Shown here in pieces: positions 1 through 5,215 of a stretch of 7,637 nt of DNA. Under the pieces are notes generated by a model. It was not told the origin of the DNA. It did not search any database and saw only the letters and a program-made list of their open reading frames with translations. Within the stretch, counting starts at the first letter, position 1, and every line of letters begins with the position of its first letter. The stretch comes from an uncultured Planctomycetaceae bacterium (lineage in GTDB: Bacteria; Planctomycetota; Planctomycetia; Planctomycetales; Planctomycetaceae), in assembly GCA_903823545.1 (NCBI GenBank), contig CAIJTL010001142.1:1-7637 (forward strand). The letters run 5' to 3'. Both the position numbers and the translations under genes were made by a program.

Positions 1-580
1 CCTGAAAGACCGCCTTGAACATGATCACGAATTGTGTGAAATCCATGTCGTGAGCTGTTGGACTGCCGTAAAACATCAACGGGCAAAACAGCATGTCGAC
101 GAGCGTTCGGTCGGTGATTTCCGAGCAAACGATTTCGCGAGACGACGTCTCCCGTGCAGCCAAATTCAACTCATCGTGGTCGTTGACGCGTTGAACAAGT
201 CGGCGAAATCCATCAATTTGGGCAGGAAAGGCTTCTGCGATCTGCTGTTCGAGAACGCTGAAATCGTTTGTAAATCGCAGTGTTACACCGGGGAAAGCGA
301 CCGTCGAACCGCACTGTGGCGTGAGATCAAAATCTTCCCAGCGAAGCCGCAGTTGTCGCAACAGTTTGCTCAGCGGCCCAGTCTTCGTCCCAGGCTTCGC
401 ATAGTTTGTCACGGCATGCAGGCCGACATCGTGGTCCCGTTTACGCAGGCGATAAAACGAATTCAGCCCGCCGATCGTCGTGTGCTTTTCGACGATGCAA
501 ACGGGCCGCTCGTAATAGGCCAAACGGATTCCTGCCGCGAGTCCCGATAATCCCGCTCCGATGATGATAGTGTCGTACAT
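1..580 (-). CDS. FAD-dependent oxidoreductase, phytoene desaturase (CrtI)-like, N-terminal part
   Basis: Translation of the minus strand from the ATG at 580-578 gives 193 uninterrupted residues that run off the window edge, so the C-terminal part is missing. The N-terminus is a classic dinucleotide-binding Rossmann fold: MYDTIIIGAGLSGLAAG places GxGxxG at residues 8-13, with the ribose-binding Glu at residue 31 (CIVEK) and a following GG pair (38-39). This is the layout of FAD-dependent amine oxidase/phytoene desaturase-type enzymes. HDVGLHAVTNY (50-60) sits where CrtI-type proteins carry their second conserved N-terminal block. An in-frame TGA 15 bases upstream fixes the ATG as start; no clear Shine-Dalgarno is visible. 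No signal peptide, so it is probably cytosolic or membrane-associated. It lies 34 bases after the acyl carrier protein gene. Inference: it oxidises or saturates an acyl or polyene chain held on or released from that carrier. The substrate cannot be read from the sequence, and a retinol-saturase-like or carotenoid role remains possible. Confidence 0.88.
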   Translation of the reverse strand, partial: MYDTIIIGAGLSGLAAGIRLAYYERPVCIVEKHTTIGGLNSFYRLRKRDHDVGLHAVTNYAKPGTKTGPLSKLLRQLRLRWEDFDLTPQCGSTVAFPGVTLRFTNDFSVLEQQIAEAFPAQIDGFRRLVQRVNDHDELNLAARETSSREIVCSEITDRTLVDMLFCPLMFYGSPTAHDMDFTQFVIMFKAVFQ

Positions 581-614
581 CGCGGCGGATCGTCAGCAGC
601 AGAAGAGTGGTGAA

Positions 615-872
615 TTAGGCAGTCGCAGTTTGCAAACGAGGAAGCAAATAGCTGACGGTGCTGGCCATCGTATTGAGGAACGTATAATCCTCTTCAGGAA
701 TCTGAACGCGGTAACGCTTACGGATTTCCATGACGATGTCGAGGAAGTCCATGCTGTCGAGTTCCATTTGCTCCCGAAACGGAACATCGTCATTCAGATT
801 TGACAGATCGTTGTCTGGGGCGATCCGAATCAAGATGTTGAGGATGACTTGTCGAATCTGATCCGCACTCAT
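615..872 (-). CDS. Acyl carrier protein (phosphopantetheine-binding)
   Basis: The protein is 85 residues from the ATG at 872, close to the usual 75-90 of a free-standing carrier protein. The four-helix pattern is present, and the motif MELDSMDFLDIV holds the Ser expected to receive 4'-phosphopantetheine (residue 40 from this ATG), with Met where DSL carriers have Leu. Such a protein carries growing acyl chains between cytosolic enzymes. A GTG at 881 in the same frame would add three residues. I chose the ATG because a GGAG at 884-881 lies 8 bases ahead of it and overlaps the GTG. The gene sits between a ketosynthase and an FAD-dependent oxidoreductase on the same strand, which suggests it is dedicated to that cluster rather than being the housekeeping AcpP; this is inference. 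The gap to the upstream ketosynthase is unusually structured (see 931-997). Confidence 0.93.
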   Translation of the reverse strand: MSADQIRQVILNILIRIAPDNDLSNLNDDVPFREQMELDSMDFLDIVMEIRKRYRVQIPEEDYTFLNTMASTVSYLLPRLQTATA

Positions 873-930
873 TCCGCTCACTCCAACACGTCAAAAGTCG
901 CAAAATTCCCTAGTAACTCGCCTGTTCATC

Positions 931-997
931 GCAGTTCGCATCCGATCGAACTGCCGCAGAACCTTCGGAGGTTCGCCGAGCTTCACCCACGAAGCTC
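931..997 (-). other. Three tandem perfect hairpins between ketosynthase and ACP genes
   Basis: Three inverted repeats lie end to end in 67 bases. In minus-strand transcript order they are GAGCTTC/GAAGCTC (997-991 with 984-978, loop 6), GAACCT/AGGTTC (974-969 with 964-959, loop 4) and GCAGTTCG/CGAACTGC (954-947 with 938-931, loop 8). All stems are perfect. The first overlaps the ketosynthase stop codon. None is followed by a T run, so they do not look like intrinsic terminators. Inference: an RNA element that protects or processes the mRNA between the two genes and lets carrier protein be made in excess of ketosynthase. Confidence 0.55.
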
Positions 998-2240
998 AAA
1001 CTCCCGAAAACCGCTTCACAATCACCACCGAATTGATTCCCAACATGCCGAACGAGTTATTCAGAATGTAGTCCACTCGTTCCATTTTTCGCGGTTGATT
1101 CGCCACCAACTGCGGTAGTTCACATCGAGGGTCCGGTCGGTCGAGGTTGATTGTAGCGTGGGCAAAATGATCGTCAAACGCGGGAACATTCCCCAATAAT
1201 TCCAGAGCACCAGCGGCCCCCATCGCGTGACCGATGAAGCTTTTTGTGTTGTTGATCGCAACGTTTGGGCAATCGCCGAAGACCTCACGCAACGCGAGCG
1301 ACTCTTCGATATCCCCTTGCTCTGTCGCTGTCGCATGGCTGCTGACGATATCAATTTGGTCGGCACTGATCCCCGCTCGCGACAATGCCAACCTGATACA
1401 CTGTGCCTGACGAGTCGGATCAGGCAAAACGAAGTCGGTGGCGTCAGAATTCATCGCATAACCAACAATTTCGCCGTAAATCTTCGCTCCGCGAGCCAGC
1501 GCACTCGGTAGACGTTCGAGCGTGACAAGCCCGCCCCCTTCGGCGACCACGATGCCATTGCGATCGAGATCAAACGGCCGACTTGCTCTCTCTGGGGTTT
1601 CGTTCGACGCGAGAGCCCCCTGGCTTTTGAAGCTCGCAAAGATCCCAAACGTGTGGATACTTTCAGAAACACCGCCGCAGATCGCCAAATCAACTTCACC
1701 AAGTCGCAGCATTTGAACGCCGTGAATGAAGCCTGCGTTCCCAGCCGCACATGCCGCACCAAGGCATAAATGCGGCCCAGTTACTTGCAGACTGAGAGTC
1801 ACTTCTCCCGCCGGATTGTTAGCGACGGTACGAGGATTATGGTGATGCGACCAAACGCTCGTGTCGTAGCCGAACTTCGAGATCTCAAAGATCTCGTTTT
1901 CCGTTTCCACGTTGCCGTGTTCGGTGATCCCGATGTAAACGCCGACGCGGTCTTTGTGAACTTCGGCCCAATTCAGTCCGCTATTCTGGACCGCTTCGTT
2001 CGCGCAATAAGTCGCGATCGAACCGGCTCGCGTTCCTCGGCGAACATCTTTTTTCTTCTGATACTTCAGCGGGTCAAAATGGCAAACACCGGCCAAAACT
2101 TGGCCGATATACCGCGTTTCAAATTTTGAAACTCCCGACTTTCCCGCAAGCAGGTTCGCTCGAAACTCGTTCAAGCTATTCCCGTTGGGCGAGGTCAGGC
2201 CGACGCCGGTGATGACAATTCGTTGATTCGGGTCGGACAT
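996..2240 (-). CDS. Beta-ketoacyl-ACP synthase, FabF (KAS II)-like, divergent
   Basis: The 414-residue protein has the normal length of a KAS I/II condensing enzyme, which extends an ACP-bound acyl chain by decarboxylative condensation with malonyl-ACP in the cytosol. The Cys-His-His triad is visible: Cys164 in GPHLCLGAACAAG, His302 in SSHATATEQGD, and Lys333 with His338 in NTKSFIGHAMGAAGALE. The start IVITGVGLTSPNG is typical. Several positions differ from the usual consensus: HGTST is HATAT, and the C-terminal gate loop GFGG is GMLG (NSFGMLGIN, 395-403), so both the gatekeeper Phe and a flexible Gly are replaced. This argues for a specialised ketosynthase with its own chain preference, not the housekeeping FabF; the specificity is inference. 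The ATG at 2240 has no obvious Shine-Dalgarno. It precedes the ACP gene and FAD enzyme on the same strand. A chain-length-factor identity is unlikely because the active-site Cys is kept. Confidence 0.93.
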   Translation of the reverse strand: MSDPNQRIVITGVGLTSPNGNSLNEFRANLLAGKSGVSKFETRYIGQVLAGVCHFDPLKYQKKKDVRRGTRAGSIATYCANEAVQNSGLNWAEVHKDRVGVYIGITEHGNVETENEIFEISKFGYDTSVWSHHHNPRTVANNPAGEVTLSLQVTGPHLCLGAACAAGNAGFIHGVQMLRLGEVDLAICGGVSESIHTFGIFASFKSQGALASNETPERASRPFDLDRNGIVVAEGGGLVTLERLPSALARGAKIYGEIVGYAMNSDATDFVLPDPTRQAQCIRLALSRAGISADQIDIVSSHATATEQGDIEESLALREVFGDCPNVAINNTKSFIGHAMGAAGALELLGNVPAFDDHFAHATINLDRPDPRCELPQLVANQPRKMERVDYILNNSFGMLGINSVVIVKRFSGV

Positions 2241-2373
2241 CGGAGAGCAGCAACTCAGCTAATTTCGTGAGGCGAAGTGACCCGCCAGTGCGGCCTAAAG
2301 AGCGGCGGAGGTTAGCCGCTGCCAGTGGCCCCCGCAAGCACTTGAGCGAGACGAGCAACCATCCAGATGCAAT
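2241..2373 (-). repeat. Intergenic region with hairpin and repeat-like segment
   Basis: This spacer between the DUF1570 and ketosynthase genes holds a stem AGCGGC/GCCGCT (2301-2306 with 2315-2320, loop 8), flanked by two direct copies of GCCAGTG (2284-2290 and 2321-2327) and a small CCGC/GCGG stem. On the minus strand the hairpin is followed by CTTTA, at best a weak terminator signal. Its base pattern differs from the flanking genes and looks like a compact REP-type element that could occur elsewhere in the genome. Only one copy is visible here, so dispersal is inference. No convincing promoter was found in it. Confidence 0.35.
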
Positions 2374-3597
2374 CTATTTTGATCGCCAAGTAGACCATCG
2401 TTTGAAGTCTCGCTCAAGGATTTCCAAATCCTCGCCAAACGCCTTGCAGAAGTCGCCTCTTCGCTCCTCTGGGGTGTCTGCCCTCAATCGTGGTTTACTT
2501 TGCAGGGTTTTTAGGTACCTAACGTAATCAGCTTTTCGATTTTTGATCAAATAATATGTCAACGCCCAGGATTCCGCATAAGCGGCCTCCGCAACGTCTA
2601 CATCTTTAAGTCGGCTGTCGGATTCAATGAGCGAGGCCAATGTGGCGGTTTCCCGCTGCTGTTTAAGCAATTCACGAAAACGGTCGAGTCGCGTTTGATT
2701 CAATCTGCCAACGGTTTTCCATCCGGAAAGACTCTCCAAATCGGGGACTTCAAAAAACATCGCCATCCCTTCCGTCAACCACACAGGATTGTCGGCAAAT
2801 CGCACGTGCATCCCGCTATTGAACGCGATCTGATGAGTCGCTTCGTGGATTACCGTCGCTACATTGAATGGCGACTTCCGCATCCTCTGACGAATTTCGG
2901 CAAACGATTTGGCTGGTACCGATTTTCCCGCGTCACTCAAATCGAACATCACGATGCGGTTCGTCTCAATCGAAAAATAGCCCTTTGATACTGCCGCATC
3001 CGGTCCGTCGTGTTTGGTCGCCACTCGCACGAATTCCGCTTGGTCTTTCAAAACAAACGCGGCCAGCGGGAACTCAGGCTCGTGTAGTTCCAGTCCTGCT
3101 TCCTTCCAAAACGAGTGAAACGCAGCATGCAGTCGCTCGAACAGCCCGCCGACCCATTCGCCATAGACGCGACCGGCTGTCGAACAAATGACGTAATGCT
3201 TCGTCAGAATGATTTCAGAGGGCGATTTGATGCCGAAGGCGATTAAATCCGCTTGAAGCTGCTGGCCAATTTCATCTGCCGAAAGCGGACAAAAAGGCTC
3301 CGTTGTTGCTTCGTCCTTCTCAAGCTGCTTGGGGCCGACGGTCCACAGTCTTCCGTCACGTCCTTCGATCAACAAACCACCGTCTTGGGCGGCGATTAGA
3401 ACACGACCTTCAACAGTTCTCGACTTTGGATTGTCGTTTGGAAATCTATCGTCGAAAAAGGTCACTTGATGCTGGACCGTAGGCGTCGCATCCTCCGCAG
3501 AAGTCGTGGATGTAACCGTCAGCGAACACAACACCAACGCGATCGTTCTCAGCAAGAATTGACCGTCAGCTTCGTGGCGATTGTGTCGAGCCACCAT
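2374..3597 (-). CDS. Secreted DUF1570-type protein with HExxH zincin motif
   Basis: The 407-residue protein starts with a basic stretch and a hydrophobic segment (about residues 15-33), ending at TTSA before EDA, a likely Sec signal peptide with cleavage near residue 34. A small beta-rich region (about 43-95) follows, then the main domain. VIHEATHQIAF (249-259) gives HExxH with His251, Glu252 and His255, and the Glu in WLTEGMAMFFE (Glu276, 21 residues after His255) fits a third zinc ligand of the gluzincin type. The later YAESWALTYYL (340-350) is also typical of DUF1570, a family common in planctomycetes. The visible residues predict a zinc-dependent peptidase outside the cytoplasm; no substrate is known to me. 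GGAGAG six bases ahead of the ATG supports the start. It lies 65 bases after the exoribonuclease gene and 133 before the ketosynthase gene, so operon membership is possible but unproven. Confidence 0.87.
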   Translation of the reverse strand: MVARHNRHEADGQFLLRTIALVLCSLTVTSTTSAEDATPTVQHQVTFFDDRFPNDNPKSRTVEGRVLIAAQDGGLLIEGRDGRLWTVGPKQLEKDEATTEPFCPLSADEIGQQLQADLIAFGIKSPSEIILTKHYVICSTAGRVYGEWVGGLFERLHAAFHSFWKEAGLELHEPEFPLAAFVLKDQAEFVRVATKHDGPDAAVSKGYFSIETNRIVMFDLSDAGKSVPAKSFAEIRQRMRKSPFNVATVIHEATHQIAFNSGMHVRFADNPVWLTEGMAMFFEVPDLESLSGWKTVGRLNQTRLDRFRELLKQQRETATLASLIESDSRLKDVDVAEAAYAESWALTYYLIKNRKADYVRYLKTLQSKPRLRADTPEERRGDFCKAFGEDLEILERDFKRWSTWRSK

Positions 3598-3662
3598 TTT
3601 GCGCTCTCCGAATCAATCGTCGATCGAGCTGTTCATCTTGTTGAGTGACGTCCGCCCGGTTG

Positions 3663-4634
3663 CTAACTCGTCGGCTGCCCCTTAAACAGCTTCCGATCCA
3701 TTCGAGGTACGAACGGTGTCCAGCTTGATCCCGTGTTTGGATCATCGGCAATGGTGCGAGCGAACTCGTGAATCTTCGCATCGAGGTTATCGAGATAATG
3801 CAGTGCGATCGCTTCGGGTGTCATCGGCAGGCGACTGCTCCCGAACTCATAGGTGCCGTGGTGGCTAATGATCATGTGCTTGAGTCTTAGAGCGAGTTCC
3901 TGTGGGAATTGCTCTGATGTCATGCGTTCCACTTCCGCAATCTTCTGAGTCAGCATTTCGACGCCGATCATCATGTGGCCGAGCAACTGTCCTTCGTCAG
4001 TGTAAACGAAGGCGTTGTCGATGCTCATTTCGCGAACTTTGCCCAAGTCATGCAAGAAAATGCCAGCCAGCAGGATGTCGAAGTTGACCGCTGGGTACAG
4101 GTCTTCGATTCGCTTGGCGGTCTCAAGCATATTGACGATGTGTTCGAGTAACCCACCGCGATAAGCGTGATGTGTTTTGACTCCCGCGGCCGCATTCGAC
4201 AGATCGTTCAACAGTGCGTCGTCGACGAGGAAGCATTCCATCAATGCGCGAAGCTGCGATTCTTCGATCGATAACAACAGATCTCGAAGTCGCTTCAGCA
4301 AGAGATCAATGCTAGCAGTCGGCCGCTGCTCAAAGTCGTCGGGATTCATGTTGTCAGAGGGAATGGCTCGAACACCGGTCAGAATCATCTGCAAATTCCC
4401 CTGATGAAGCTGAACCTTTCCGCGAACTCGGACAAAGTCCCCGGTTTGAAAATCAGCAACACTTTCTTCGGTCACGTTCCACATCAGACCCGACATCGCA
4501 CCGGTACGATCTCGCAGAGTTGCCAGCAGAAACAGGTTGGCTTGTCGGTTCGCTCGCAGTTGTTTGTCGGACAGCAAATAAACTTCGTCAACGGAATCAC
4601 CGTCCTTCAACTCCTTGAGAAACTGCCGAGCCAT
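3663..4634 (-). CDS. yhaM: 3'-5' exoribonuclease, YhaM family (OB fold plus HD domain)
   Basis: From the ATG at 4634 the protein is 323 residues, near the size of Bacillus YhaM. The N-terminal part (about 1-95) is an OB-fold nucleic-acid-binding domain (LLATLRDRTGAMSGLMWN, then GDFVRVRGKVQLHQG). The rest is an HD phosphohydrolase domain with HHAYRGGLLEH (155-165), FLHDLGK with the His195-Asp196 pair, GH (219-220), SHHGTYEFGS (His258-His259) and DNLDAK (282-287). This order is characteristic of YhaM, a metal-dependent enzyme that trims single-stranded RNA, and also DNA in the studied members, from the 3' end. A TTG at 4670 would add 12 residues; I prefer the ATG because MARQFLKELKDGD matches the usual family start. 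No strong Shine-Dalgarno is visible. A stable hairpin lies in the leader at 4678-4710. A YhaM-type cyclic-nucleotide-independent HD enzyme with another substrate cannot be excluded. Confidence 0.9.
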   Translation of the reverse strand: MARQFLKELKDGDSVDEVYLLSDKQLRANRQANLFLLATLRDRTGAMSGLMWNVTEESVADFQTGDFVRVRGKVQLHQGNLQMILTGVRAIPSDNMNPDDFEQRPTASIDLLLKRLRDLLLSIEESQLRALMECFLVDDALLNDLSNAAAGVKTHHAYRGGLLEHIVNMLETAKRIEDLYPAVNFDILLAGIFLHDLGKVREMSIDNAFVYTDEGQLLGHMMIGVEMLTQKIAEVERMTSEQFPQELALRLKHMIISHHGTYEFGSSRLPMTPEAIALHYLDNLDAKIHEFARTIADDPNTGSSWTPFVPRMDRKLFKGQPTS

Positions 4635-4667
4635 GCGGAAAACTTTCGTTCCAAAATTCAACGAGCC

Positions 4668-4710
4668 CAAAAAGAAACGGCTACGAGCTGTATTTCACGG
4701 CTCGTAGCCG
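4668..4710 (-). terminator. Strong hairpin with T-rich tail upstream of yhaM (attenuator or terminator)
   Basis: CGGCTACGAGC (4678-4688) and GCTCGTAGCCG (4700-4710) are a perfect 11-base inverted repeat with an 11-base loop. Read on the minus strand, the stem is followed directly by TTTCTTTTT, the shape of an intrinsic terminator. No minus-strand gene upstream needs terminating within the window, and the yhaM start is 43 bases further on, so it would sit in the yhaM leader. GCTCGT at 4666-4661 repeats part of one arm and could compete for pairing, giving an attenuator-like switch; that is inference. Confidence 0.55.
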
Positions 4711-4821
4711 ACAAACGCGGCCGGATTCTAGGAACGGTCCTCTCTGGCGGAAAGCGTGGTGTCGCACTTCGCGGGAGCGGACCACTCCGACCCAATTTAG
4801 GAAGCGAATCCGTTCCGCCTG

Positions 4822-4850
4822 TTGACCCTATTGGAATTGATCGCTAAAAG
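4822..4850 (+). promoter_or_regulatory. Candidate sigma-70-type promoter for the small basic protein gene
   Basis: TTGACC (4822-4827, five of six consensus bases) is followed after 17 bases by TAAAAG (4845-4850, four of six). Spacing is ideal, and transcription would start near 4857, giving a leader of about 60 bases before the ATG at 4918. It is the only good plus-strand match I found in this divergent region, but planctomycete promoters are poorly known, so it is a prediction only. Confidence 0.4.
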
Positions 4851-4917
4851 AGTTCCCCTTAACTGCGGGAAATTAACCGTCAACCATCGTTTTCAGGGTG
4901 TGAGGTTACGATCGACT

Positions 4918-5091
4918 ATGGGACGTATTGAAGGTCAGCGTGAATTGGCTCGGAAGCGGAAGCGTCGCGAACAACTGAAGAAGTTCCGTGCGCGTTTTGC
5001 GAAGGCGAAGACTCAAGGTGAGAAGGATCTCATCGCCGAGAAGGTCTTCCGCATCAGCCCGTTCGCCGTCTTGGAAATAGCAGCGAATTAA
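4918..5091 (+). CDS. Small, highly basic conserved-type hypothetical protein (57 aa)
   Basis: The frame encodes 57 residues, beginning MGRIEGQRELARKRKRR. It has 17 Lys/Arg against 7 Asp/Glu, a net charge near +10. Residues 5-45 are predicted to be one long charged helix, and the end (ISPFAVLEIAAN) is hydrophobic. I recall similar short basic proteins in planctomycetes, possibly the DUF6800 family, but cannot confirm this from sequence alone. The function is unknown; the charge suggests RNA, ribosome or DNA contact (inference). It looks like a real gene: it has a plausible promoter (4822-4850), a GAGG at 4902-4905 (spacing 12, rather long) and a textbook terminator 25 bases after the stop, forming an isolated single-gene unit. 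The frame stays open upstream to a TTG at 4822, but that codon overlaps the predicted -35 box and the ATG is the better start. Confidence 0.8.
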   Translation: MGRIEGQRELARKRKRREQLKKFRARFAKAKTQGEKDLIAEKVFRISPFAVLEIAAN

Positions 5092-5116
5092 GCCTGCTTG
5101 TAATCACCTAACATGT

Positions 5117-5156
5117 ACAGCCCGGTTTCATGATGAAGCCGGGCTGTTTCGTTTTT
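5117..5156 (+). terminator. Intrinsic terminator of the small basic protein gene
   Basis: ACAGCCCGG (5117-5125) pairs perfectly with CCGGGCTGT (5139-5147). The stem extends inward through one G-U pair to about 13 pairs with a 5-base loop (5130-5134). It is followed by TTTCGTTTTT. The GC-rich stem plus T tract reads only on the plus strand; the minus direction has no T run, so it does not obviously serve the convergent gene. Confidence 0.9.
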
Positions 5157-5215
5157 ATCGCCGAATGAACACAACGCCCACACGAGTCTTCTTTACCACT
5201 CTCACGTGCGTAGTG

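Noticed and set aside
32..550. A 172-codon plus-strand frame
   Set aside because: It lies antisense to the FAD-binding oxidoreductase, whose Rossmann motif is clear; the plus-strand product has no recognisable domain and an atypical composition.
2176..2358. A 60-codon minus-strand frame across the gap before the ketosynthase
   Set aside because: It overlaps the ketosynthase start in another frame and covers the palindromic, repeat-like segment; the Arg/Leu-rich product looks like translated repeat, not a protein.
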